Below are positions 1 through 8,380 of a stretch of 34,361 nucleotides of DNA, piece by piece. The position numbers and the translations under genes are program-made. Numbering within the stretch: position 1 is the stretch's first letter; every line of letters starts with the position of its first letter. The DNA is from Sulfurovum sp. (lineage in GTDB: Bacteria > Campylobacterota > Campylobacteria > Campylobacterales > Sulfurovaceae), in the NCBI GenBank assembly GCA_020721345.1, contig DYMX01000014.1, positions 1 to 34,361 of the forward strand. The letters run 5' to 3'. The notes beneath the pieces were generated by a model. That model saw nothing but the letters and a program-made list of their open reading frames with translations, was not told the origin of the DNA and did not search any database.

Positions 1-14
1 TAAAAAGAACAAAA

Positions 15-98
15 GGAGAATAGTGTACTATCACTATCACCTGACCCCTATTCTTTCTATTCTTCAAAATGTGCTATTACTATCACCTGACCCCTATA
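15..98 (+). repeat. Two direct copies of a REP-like element (ggagaatagtgtactatcactatcacctgacccc / aaaatgtgctattactatcacctgacccc) plus degenerate tgacccctatatt units to about 152
   Basis: Direct reading: 15-48 and about 67-94 share ctat(c/t)actatcacctgacccctat; partial tgacccctatatt copies recur near 101 and 140. Inverted counterpart at 1894-1926. Confidence 0.85.
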
Positions 99-151
99 TT
101 GTGACCCCTATATTGCTATATTCTATATTTCTATATTTGTGACCCCTATAT

Positions 152-334
152 TTGAATGGCATTGAAAGCTTTTGGAGCTTTACTAAAAGAAGATTATTTC
201 AATTTAATGGTCTTAATGATGATACCTTCTATTTGCATCTAAAAGAGAGTGAGTTTAGGTTCAATAATAAAGTTAATGATTTGTATGGTATAATGTTAAA
301 GAGTTTAAGAAAAATCCTCTTTGAATTCAAATAA
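152..334 (+). pseudogene. C-terminal remnant of an IS1595-family (ISXO2-like DDE) transposase
   Basis: NGIESFWSFTKRRL.QFNGL...FYLHLKESEFRFNNK...LLKSLRK matches the typical C-terminus of this family; the N-terminal part is missing and homology starts directly after the repeat at about 152. Confidence 0.75.
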
Positions 335-339
335 AAATA

Positions 340-360
340 GGTCTAAAGTTTACCAGACCC
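340..360. repeat. Possible terminal inverted repeat (right end) of the transposase remnant
   Basis: ggtctaaagtttaccagaccc lies just downstream of the transposase stop codon and itself has GGTCT/AGACC arms; no partner left end is visible. Confidence 0.3.
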
Positions 361-386
361 TAATGCATTATAAAAACTAAGGAGCA

Positions 387-1814
387 ATGATGAAGAGAGG
401 GATTATAGTCTTATTGTATTGTGCTATGCTGAGTATCTTGGGTTGGGCAAAAATGCCAGAAGCCATGCTGGTGCTGGATGCTTCAGGTAGTATGATGGGA
501 CAAATCGGAGGAGAGAGTAAAATCGCCAGTGCGCAGCGGGTGTTTGCTGAAGTATTGCCGACTTTTCCAAAAGAAACACCACTAGGATTGGTCGTCTATG
601 GTCACCGTGCCAAAAAGAAGTGCGACGACATTGAGTTGCTGCATCCTTTGGGGTTGAACAATCGTGATGTGTTATTGCAAAGCGCTAAACCCATCAAGCC
701 ACTTGGCATGACGCCGATTTCAGATGCAATTGCCAAGGCGTTGGGGTCGTTTTCCAAAGATGCGACGCAGCACATCGTGGTTCTGCTTAGCGATGGGATT
801 GAGACCTGCAAGGCGGATCCATGCGCATTTGTTCGCACTCTCAAAGACGCGGATGCCAAACTGATACTGTATATCGTCGGTTTTGGCGTCAAGGCAGACG
901 AAAGCGCTTCGCTGCGTTGCATGGCGAAGGCAGGCGGAGGAGAGTATTTTGATGCGCGGGATGCATCCAAGCTGCTTGAGGCATTTCAGACCATTGGTCA
1001 AAAAGTTGAAGTCGCTGTTAAAGGGGCCAAAACAGTCACCAAAAAAGTGGCGACCGGATTGGGCAAATTGCACATTTTACTACCCAAAGAGGCTGCGATC
1101 AGCCTTGCCGACATCAAACTGATCCGCACTTCAGATGATAAACTCATCAAAACCGCCGAAAAACCCGACGCAGATGCTACCTATCCCCTGCCTTCCGGCA
1201 AGTACCGCATCGTGCTCGGATTTGCCAATCCCAACTACCAGCCGCCGACAGATGTGACCCTGGGGAGTTACACGGTTGAGCCAAAAATGACGACCGAAGT
1301 GCGACTCGGCGCATTGGCGTATAATATCGCGCCCGCGCTCCAAAAGCTTCCGGCAGCAGCCGTGACGGTTGCATCTTCTGGAAACAATTTTGCGCTGAAG
1401 TTGCAAAGCCACAACAACGGCTACTACCTTTTTAAGCCCAAGCCGCTGCCGATAGGCAAGTACCAAGCGGGGATTCTTTATTCACAGAGCAAAACACCTA
1501 TGCTTTTTACGGCGCCTGTACAGATTGAAGAGGCACATACGACCTATGTGACGATTGATTCCGGATTTAAAATCATCAAGCCATCCCAGGGCGATGATGT
1601 GCAGAGGTGGGAGTTGGTCAAAGGGAATGGCGGAAAATCGGTGCTTGGAGTCGAGCGCCGCTGGGACAACCAATACCCATTATGGGAGAGTTTTGCTGTA
1701 TCACCGGGACGCTATAGTGTTCGATTTTTTCTTAAAGGTATGCCGGAGCCGCTCGATGCCGGTGAGTTGGAGATCAAAAAAGGTGAATTGGCCGAGTTTG
1801 AGAGCGGATTGTAA
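387..1814 (+). CDS. Exported von Willebrand factor type A (VWA) domain protein
   Basis: 475-aa ORF with RBS aaggag, signal-peptide-like N-terminus, intact MIDAS-like motif VLDASGSM, downstream GMTPIS and LLSDGIETC. Richer in G/C than the neighbouring genes. Confidence 0.85.
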   Translation: MMKRGIIVLLYCAMLSILGWAKMPEAMLVLDASGSMMGQIGGESKIASAQRVFAEVLPTFPKETPLGLVVYGHRAKKKCDDIELLHPLGLNNRDVLLQSAKPIKPLGMTPISDAIAKALGSFSKDATQHIVVLLSDGIETCKADPCAFVRTLKDADAKLILYIVGFGVKADESASLRCMAKAGGGEYFDARDASKLLEAFQTIGQKVEVAVKGAKTVTKKVATGLGKLHILLPKEAAISLADIKLIRTSDDKLIKTAEKPDADATYPLPSGKYRIVLGFANPNYQPPTDVTLGSYTVEPKMTTEVRLGALAYNIAPALQKLPAAAVTVASSGNNFALKLQSHNNGYYLFKPKPLPIGKYQAGILYSQSKTPMLFTAPVQIEEAHTTYVTIDSGFKIIKPSQGDDVQRWELVKGNGGKSVLGVERRWDNQYPLWESFAVSPGRYSVRFFLKGMPEPLDAGELEIKKGELAEFESGL

Positions 1815-1864
1815 CGGGAGGCACTCTATGCAAAAAATGTGAGTATAGGAGTATAAAGGTTAAA

Positions 1865-1926
1865 GTCAAGGAGTCAAGGAGTCAAGGAGTCAAGGGGTCA
1901 GGTAATAGTGATAGCACATATTCTCC
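1865..1926. repeat. Tandem octamer array (GTCAAGGA)x3 + GTCAAGGG running into an inverted copy of the left-end REP-like repeat (ggggtcaggtaatagtgatagcacatattctcc)
   Basis: Direct reading; reverse complement of 1894-1926 is ggagaatatgtgctatcactattacctgacccc, closely matching 15-48. Confidence 0.85.
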
Positions 1927-1994
1927 TCTTTTTTTCTTTATAAAAATTATATCGCAAACTTTCTCTTACCTCTATATTCCCTATGCTTGAAAGT

Positions 1995-3096
1995 TCATTG
2001 CTTCATCTTCCTAACCCAATTCCAAAAAAGCCTCTCATTATCCGCTCTTTTGTCGATAGGCTTTTGCTCAATCATCAGATTTGCCAACTCCTTTGCCAGA
2101 TATGGCGCAAGCACAAATCCTCTCGCGCCCAAACCATTTAAAATATATAGATTTTCATGATAGATAGTAGGATATTTTCTACCGTCAAATATATAAGGAT
2201 ACTCAAACATCTTATTAGCGTCTATCACTTTGCCGACAACTGGCGAAAAGTCCCTACTCCCACTCCCTCATACCACAATACGTTTTAATGAGCTTAAAAT
2301 CGCTTGTATCTATCATATTTGATGCTTTTTCTAAAAGCTCATAATCTTTACTATCATCACACGGCTTTTTGTCTATAACTTCAAGCTCATGAGTAGCGCC
2401 AAGTTTGATAACTCCACCCATATTTGCAGAAATTGATAGTGATTCATGCATACTGACATCGAGTTTTAGCTGTGAGCTAAAGTCGCCACGATTTCCCCAA
2501 GTACCTTTTATACCCATATATCTCATATCAAATAGATCATTTTCAAATCCTGTTGAGAGAACGATATTTTTTGCTTTTTTGTCTTTAACTATCCAAACAT
2601 CATCTTTTTTTGTTATATCTTTGACATCAAAGCGTAAAAAATCTATGTCTTTTACTAATTCTGTGCAAATCTCTTTTGCATCACATGTGCCGCCGTCAAA
2701 AAACAGAGTTGAGTTATATCTGACATCGAAGCCATATTTGCTTATCTGACTAGGTGTCAGCTCTGCATATTTTGCATTGTGAAATTTGGAATATTTTGAA
2801 GTTTTAGAAGCATTAAGCTCATCTTTGGGTACTCGTATCACTCCTGTTTGATGATAGTATTGTGGGAAATTCTTTTTATAAAAATCTATCGTAAAATTAA
2901 ATGCATCGTCTGTTAGATCTTTTAGAGGCGAACTCACACCTATCTTAGGAGAGAGAAAAGCTCCGGCAGCACCGCTCCCGCCGCTTGCAATACCTTCTTT
3001 ATCGACTAGTAGAACTTTTTGATTTTTTTGTTTTAAAAAATAAGCAACACTACAACCTGCGATCCCTGCACCTATGACTACAGTATCGTAAAGCAT
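1995..3096 (-). pseudogene. mnmC: MnmC C-terminal-like FAD-dependent oxidoreductase, single frameshift at about 2254-2268
   Basis: ORF 2254-3096 has a Rossmann GxGxxG FAD motif (VVIGAGIAGCSVAYFL); ORF 1995-2228 continues it (NGLGARGFVLAPYLA). Removing one G restores CGMRSGSRDFSPVVGKVIDANK across the junction. Confidence 0.75.
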
Positions 3097-5099
3097 TAGA
3101 TAGTTATCTCTTTTATATCGGCAATGTTTTTAAAACTATTATAAATTTGTCCGATAGTTGCTAAGCGGTTATTTTTCAAGGATACATCATCGCTATTTAC
3201 CATAACTTTATCAAAATAATTATCAAGTAACTCTTTTAGAGAAAAAAGTGCTTTTAAATTATCTTCATAACTCTCATGTTTTTTTGAAATTATATTTTTG
3301 AACTGTGTATAAAGATCTTTTTCTTCATCCAACTCAAATTTATCCTCATCAACATTAAAATCGCTTACATCTTTTGATATATTTGCTACTCTTTTAAATG
3401 TTATGGATATATCTTTAAAGTCATTTCCACTAACAATGCTATTTAGCGCTTCGCATTTTTTAAATATTTTGACTATATCACTCTCATTTGAACTTAAAAC
3501 TGCATTTATAATCGAAGGATTCATATCTATACTTTTTGAAATTCTCTCCAACATAAATGCTTTTAGTTGTTTTAAATCAAACTCTTTATATTCATTTGCA
3601 AGCCCTTGTATCATCTCGTCAATATCAAAAGGCAAGTCAAACTCTAAAACGATTCTAACTATCCCGTTAACCGCTCTTCTGAGCGCAAATGGATCTTTAG
3701 AGCCTGTCGGGATCTTACCGACGCTAAATAAACCTATAAGAGTGTCAAGTTTTATCGCCATTGCTACTATTGCGCTAAATATAGAGCTTGGAAGTTCGCT
3801 TCCCTCGCCTGTTGGCATATATTGCTCTTTTATTGCTAAGCGCACGTCGCTATCAAGATTTAAAGCTTTGGCGTAATAATAGCCCATAAGCCCCTGAAGC
3901 TCTGTAAACTCGTAAACCATCTCACTTGTAAGGTCAGCTTTAGCAAGGCGCACGGCTTGGCTTATCTTTTTACCATCAATGCCGAATTTGCTTGCCAAAT
4001 AAAGTGCAATTTTTTCTTCTCTGTCAATTTTATCGATAACTGTACCCAATCCATCCATAAACTGCACAAGCTCAAGCCCATCAATTTTAAGTCCACGCTT
4101 TAGGTCATTTTGATAAAAGAACATAGCGTCGCTAAGTCTAGGTTTAAGCACTCTCTCATTACCTGCAACTACTTTACTATAATCATCCGTTAGAGCATTA
4201 CTTACTACCACAAAGTGATTTGATAATTTATCTCCATTGAACACAGGAAAATATCTTTGATTTTCTTTCATAGATGTTATGATAACTTCAGGTGGTAAAG
4301 TCAAAAATGCTTCCTCAAATTTACCAAGCAACGCTTTTGGATTTTCCGTAATTGCCACAACCTCATCAAGCAGATCTTCATCTATCTCTATGGTTATATT
4401 GTTCTCTTTTTGAAGCTCTGCAAACTCTCCAAGAATCAACCCTCTTCTATCATCAGGCTTTAGCAATACGCTACCCTCTCTTAAGATACTTTCAAAATCA
4501 CTAATTTTTACAACTTCTTGTTTTTCAAAACTTTTCATTCTATTAACATAAGTAAAATTACTGCTCTTAACACCAAAAAGTTCAGCATCCACAACACCAT
4601 CATCAAGTCTAACTTGAAGCCATCTGATCGGTCTTATAAACTCATCGCTCCTATCTCCCCATCTCATCATTTTTCCAAACGACATAGACTCTATCCACTC
4701 TTTTATCATATCTTCCAATAATGAAGCAGTATCAACACCTTCTTTTGTACTACTATAATAAAGCGCTTCTTTGCCTCTATCCACAGTAGTAGAAAGCGCG
4801 CTGAACTCAACGCCGCACTTGTTGGCAAAACTAATTCCTGCCGGTGTCGGTATGCCGTTTTTTGTTGCTATTGCCACAGGGGGTCCAAAAAGTTCCATGT
4901 TCGAATCGGCTTGTTTAAGAGAAATCTCTTTGTGTATCAGAACTAATCGTCTAGGAGTATAAAAGAAGTCAAAATCACTTGCAAGCAGATACTTCTCTAA
5001 AATATTACTCCAAGATGATTTTATATTGTCTATGATTTTTAAAAGTGGGATTGCCGGAAGTTCTTCGACTCCAACCTCTACCAATAATTGTGCGCGCAT
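3096..5099 (-). CDS. glyS: Glycyl-tRNA synthetase beta subunit
   Basis: MRAQLLVEVGVEELP N-terminus, GSKDPFALRRAVNGIVRI motif, 667 aa. Confidence 0.95.
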   Translation of the reverse strand: MRAQLLVEVGVEELPAIPLLKIIDNIKSSWSNILEKYLLASDFDFFYTPRRLVLIHKEISLKQADSNMELFGPPVAIATKNGIPTPAGISFANKCGVEFSALSTTVDRGKEALYYSSTKEGVDTASLLEDMIKEWIESMSFGKMMRWGDRSDEFIRPIRWLQVRLDDGVVDAELFGVKSSNFTYVNRMKSFEKQEVVKISDFESILREGSVLLKPDDRRGLILGEFAELQKENNITIEIDEDLLDEVVAITENPKALLGKFEEAFLTLPPEVIITSMKENQRYFPVFNGDKLSNHFVVVSNALTDDYSKVVAGNERVLKPRLSDAMFFYQNDLKRGLKIDGLELVQFMDGLGTVIDKIDREEKIALYLASKFGIDGKKISQAVRLAKADLTSEMVYEFTELQGLMGYYYAKALNLDSDVRLAIKEQYMPTGEGSELPSSIFSAIVAMAIKLDTLIGLFSVGKIPTGSKDPFALRRAVNGIVRIVLEFDLPFDIDEMIQGLANEYKEFDLKQLKAFMLERISKSIDMNPSIINAVLSSNESDIVKIFKKCEALNSIVSGNDFKDISITFKRVANISKDVSDFNVDEDKFELDEEKDLYTQFKNIISKKHESYEDNLKALFSLKELLDNYFDKVMVNSDDVSLKNNRLATIGQIYNSFKNIADIKEITI

Positions 5100-5160
5100 A
5101 AGATTAAATTTCCTATAAAATAAAGTTAATTATTTTACCCAATATTTCGTAAAGAGGCGG

Positions 5161-5304
5161 TTAAGAGTTATTCTCTTCTTCTTTCATATCTTTTCTCTTC
5201 CAATCCTCATCAAACTTTCCTTTGTAATAACTTCTTATATTAAAAATCGTAATAGCTATGAACATAATCAATGCTATGTAGTAAATTATCTCTTTTGTCT
5301 CCAT
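5161..5304 (-). CDS. Small single-TM protein (47 aa), hypothetical
   Basis: METKEIIYYIALIMFIAITIFNIRSYYKGKFDEDWKRKDMKEEENNS; its ATG overlaps the stop of the upstream trmL-like gene (TAATG); below the ORF-track size cutoff. Confidence 0.6.
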   Translation of the reverse strand: METKEIIYYIALIMFIAITIFNIRSYYKGKFDEDWKRKDMKEEENNS

Positions 5305-5777
5305 TATAAATTATCCTTTATTACTTCATAATTTTGTCTTATAGCTTCGTAAGTTACAATTCCGACACTAAGTGCGAGATTTAAACTTCTTCCATTATCA
5401 CTGCTCATGGGAATAGTTATACAATTTTTAGCATTTTCATCTAAAATATAACTAGGTATTCCCTTTGTTTCAGAGCCAAAAACTAAAAAATCGCCTGCTT
5501 TATAACTGCTATTAAAATATAAATTTTTTGTTTTTGTCGTAGCAAAATGAAATCTATCATCTATTGGGTTGTGGAACAAAAAATCATCTAGACTTTCCCA
5601 AACTTTCAGATCAAGCTTTTCCCAATAGTCAAGTCCTGCCCTTTTAACTTCTTTATCATCGATAGAAAAACCGAGCGGCTTAACCAAATGCAAAGTTGCG
5701 CCTAAATTTACGCAAAGTCTTCCAATTGTGCCGGTATTTGGCGGAATTTGTGGATTGATTAGAACTATGTTGAACAT
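5304..5777 (-). CDS. trmL: tRNA (cytidine(34)-2'-O)-methyltransferase (SPOUT family)
   Basis: FNIVLINPQIPPNTGTIGRLCVN, LVFGSETKGIP, IPMSSDNGRSLNLALSVGIVTYEA. Confidence 0.9.
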   Translation of the reverse strand: MFNIVLINPQIPPNTGTIGRLCVNLGATLHLVKPLGFSIDDKEVKRAGLDYWEKLDLKVWESLDDFLFHNPIDDRFHFATTKTKNLYFNSSYKAGDFLVFGSETKGIPSYILDENAKNCITIPMSSDNGRSLNLALSVGIVTYEAIRQNYEVIKDNL

Positions 5778-6614
5778 TTAAAAAATTATTGTCTTATTGC
5801 CGTTTACAAATACTCTGTCCGTTAGCACTAGATCAAGCGCCCTGGAAAGTACGATCTTTTCCACATCTCTTCCTGCACGCTGCATATCAGTCCAGTCAAA
5901 TCTGTGATTTACCGGTATTACATCTTGGGAGATAATCGGTCCTTCATCGAGGTCGTTTGTTACAAAGTGTGCTGTTGCGCCAATGATCTTAACGCCTCTA
6001 TGGAAAGCTTGTTTATATGGATTTGCTCCAATAAAAGCCGGCAAAAATGAATGATGGATATTGATGATCTTACCTGTAAAATGCGTTACAAAATTTGGTG
6101 TTAGAATCCTCATATACTTTGCAAGTACAACATAATCAAATTCAAATTCATTTAAAAGATCTATAATGACCCCTTCATGCTCTTCTCTGCTCATCTCGTC
6201 TGCGCTTATATGAAAAAACGGTATATCAAACCTTCTGACAAGCTCTTCGAGGGTATTGTGATTTGCCACAACAGCAACTATCTCGGCATCAAGTTCATCA
6301 TCTTGATGACGTATAAGTATATCGCCTAAAGCATGAGATTCTTTTGTTGCCATAAGAACTATTTTTTTTCTTTTTGGCATAATTACTTTTATATTTGCAT
6401 CATTCGGCAGCGCAACCAAAAGTTCGCTTTCAAGTATCTCTGGGTCAAATTTACCTGAAATTACGGTTCTCATAAAAAACCTATTTGTTTCAACATCAAC
6501 AAACTCTTGATTGTCTTCTATATTTAGATCTTTATCAAAAAAAAGTTTTGAAATTTTATAAACCAAGCCCTTGTCATCATTACAGTCAATTAAAATTCTT
6601 GCTTTTAAACTCAT
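5778..6614 (-). CDS. purU: Formyltetrahydrofolate deformylase
   Basis: N-terminal ACT-like region and formyltransferase domain (NIHHSFLPAFIGANPYKQAFHRGVKIIGATAHFV...EGPIISQDV). Likely start is the internal Met (MSLKARILIDCNDDKG) rather than 6677, which lies inside leuB. Confidence 0.9.
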   Translation of the reverse strand: MSLKARILIDCNDDKGLVYKISKLFFDKDLNIEDNQEFVDVETNRFFMRTVISGKFDPEILESELLVALPNDANIKVIMPKRKKIVLMATKESHALGDILIRHQDDELDAEIVAVVANHNTLEELVRRFDIPFFHISADEMSREEHEGVIIDLLNEFEFDYVVLAKYMRILTPNFVTHFTGKIINIHHSFLPAFIGANPYKQAFHRGVKIIGATAHFVTNDLDEGPIISQDVIPVNHRFDWTDMQRAGRDVEKIVLSRALDLVLTDRVFVNGNKTIIF

Positions 6615-6628
6615 TTTTATCCGTTTGC

Positions 6629-7696
6629 TTATTTTATATAAGAGACTATAACATCTCCCATTTGTGAACAGTTGCATATCGTTTTAGCATCATATGCGCC
6701 GATATCGCCTGTTCTATATCCATCTTTAAGAGCTTGTTTTATAGCATGATCTATTTTACTAGATGCTTCCATCTCGCCTAATGCATATTTTAACATCATA
6801 GCAGCGCTTGAAATTGTTGCCAACGGATTTGCTATTCCCTGCCCTGCAATATCAGGAGCTGAGCCGTGAATAGGCTCATACAGCCCTACACCTTCGCCTG
6901 TGCTTGCGCTTGGAAGAAGTCCGATGGATCCGCTTAGCATACTAGCGGCATCTGAGAGAATATCGCCAAAAATATTTCCGGTTAGTATTACGTCAAACTG
7001 TTTAGGATTTCTGATAAGCTGCATAGCAGCATTATCAACATACATATGAGAGAGTTCAACTTCAGGATACTCTTTTGCTACTTCTATAACCACATCTCTC
7101 CAAAATTGGCTGACCTCAAGAACATTTGCCTTGTCAACAGAACAGACCCTTTTGTCTCTTTTCATGGCTATCTCAAATGCTACTTTAGCTATTCTTGTCA
7201 CTTCTGCCCTAGTGTATATCATGGTATTATAAGAATGATCTTTTAGATATTCTCTTGGCTGTCCAAAATAAATGCCGCCTATAAGCTCACGAACCACCAT
7301 GATATCAACACCCTTTACTACTTCCGGTTTTAAAGTAGATGCATTTACCAACTCATCGTAAACAACAGCCGGACGAAGATTTGCAAAAGTTCCCATATGA
7401 GCTCTTAGCGCCAAAAGTCCGCTTTCGGGTCTTAGACGTCTCTCTAGGTTATCCCATTTAGGACCGCCGATTGCTCCAAAAAGTACAGCATCACAACTAT
7501 CAACGCCTTTTTTTGTTTCGTCTGGGAAAGGAACGCCTGTAGCGTCTATCGCCGCGCCGCCAAGCAACATCTCTTTATATTCAAAGTTGATATCGCAAAC
7601 AGAGCCGACTTTATCAAGTACCTTCAAAGCTTCCGTTACGATCTCCGGACCTATCCCATCCCCTCTTATAATGCCTATTTTATATGTTTTTGCCAT
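6629..7696 (-). CDS. leuB: 3-isopropylmalate dehydrogenase
   Basis: [51 protein letters not shown]. Confidence 0.97.
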   Translation of the reverse strand: MAKTYKIGIIRGDGIGPEIVTEALKVLDKVGSVCDINFEYKEMLLGGAAIDATGVPFPDETKKGVDSCDAVLFGAIGGPKWDNLERRLRPESGLLALRAHMGTFANLRPAVVYDELVNASTLKPEVVKGVDIMVVRELIGGIYFGQPREYLKDHSYNTMIYTRAEVTRIAKVAFEIAMKRDKRVCSVDKANVLEVSQFWRDVVIEVAKEYPEVELSHMYVDNAAMQLIRNPKQFDVILTGNIFGDILSDAASMLSGSIGLLPSASTGEGVGLYEPIHGSAPDIAGQGIANPLATISSAAMMLKYALGEMEASSKIDHAIKQALKDGYRTGDIGAYDAKTICNCSQMGDVIVSYIK

Positions 7697-8190
7697 TATT
7701 TACTTTTCCCTTCAAGCTCTTTTTTTGCAAACTCTATAAGTCCGCCGGCATCAACCAACTGTTGCATAAATGGAGGGATCGGAACAAATTTGTATGTTTT
7801 CGCTTGGGTTATGTTTATAATTTCGCCCTTGTCCATATCTATCTTTATAGTATCGCCTTCATTTATCTCATCAGCTTCTTTGAGCTCAAATATCGGTAAC
7901 CCCATATTGAAAGCATTTCTATAAAATATTCTGGCAAATGTCGGCGCTATTACTGCATTGATCCCTGCTGCTTTTATTGCTATTGGCGCATGCTCACGGC
8001 TGCTTCCGCATCCAAAATTTTCGCCTGCAACAATAATATCGCCTTTGTTCATTTTTGAAACAAAATTCGGATCTGCATCTTCCATGACATGCTTTGCAAG
8101 CTCTTGTGCGTCACTCGTGTTTAGGTATCTTGCGGCTATTATCAAATCGGTATCGATATTCTCTCCAAATTTCCAAACTTTACCTTGCAA
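7696..8190 (-). CDS. leuD: 3-isopropylmalate dehydratase small subunit
   Basis: [56 protein letters not shown]. Confidence 0.95.
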   Translation of the reverse strand: MQGKVWKFGENIDTDLIIAARYLNTSDAQELAKHVMEDADPNFVSKMNKGDIIVAGENFGCGSSREHAPIAIKAAGINAVIAPTFARIFYRNAFNMGLPIFELKEADEINEGDTIKIDMDKGEIINITQAKTYKFVPIPPFMQQLVDAGGLIEFAKKELEGKSK

Positions 8191-8220
8191 TGATTGTCCT
8201 TTTGTCCGTTATTTTGGGCG

Positions 8221-8226
8221 ATTATA
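8221..8226 (-). promoter_or_regulatory. Candidate sigma70 -10 element for leuD-leuB operon (ttttggaTATAATcgccc on minus strand)
   Basis: TATAAT preceded by a T-rich stretch upstream of leuD; no clear -35, as is typical in this phylum. Confidence 0.5.
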
Positions 8227-8291
8227 TCCAAAAGTAGCATAAAAACCAAAGAAGAAAGCGCAAATTTGTTCTATGATTAAAAAAATTTCGG

Positions 8292-8297
8292 TATAAT
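8292..8297 (+). promoter_or_regulatory. Candidate sigma70 -10 element for rpoD (tttcggTATAATata)
   Basis: TATAAT about 84 bp upstream of the rpoD ATG. Confidence 0.5.
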
Positions 8298-8380
8298 ATA
8301 TGACATAATATAAAGATTACAAAAACAGAAAAAGTTTACAGAATATAAATAAAAAGATATAAAACAAAGGATAGTCAAAA

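Noticed and set aside
15-150. Left repeat cluster as a CRISPR remnant
   Set aside because: Copies are irregularly spaced, vary in length, and pair with an inverted copy at 1894-1926; fits REP-like or mobile-element repeats better.
602-1466. Antisense ORFs (602-970, 720-1073, 1131-1466, all minus) opposite the VWA gene
   Set aside because: They overlap a strongly supported CDS with a recognisable domain, and their translations show no family features.
1865-1926. Short-period repeats as a possible CRISPR array
   Set aside because: Units are 8 bp and contiguous without spacers, and no cas genes are present.
6615-6677. N-terminal extension of PurU from the ORF track
   Set aside because: It overlaps leuB, and homology starts at the internal Met (6614).
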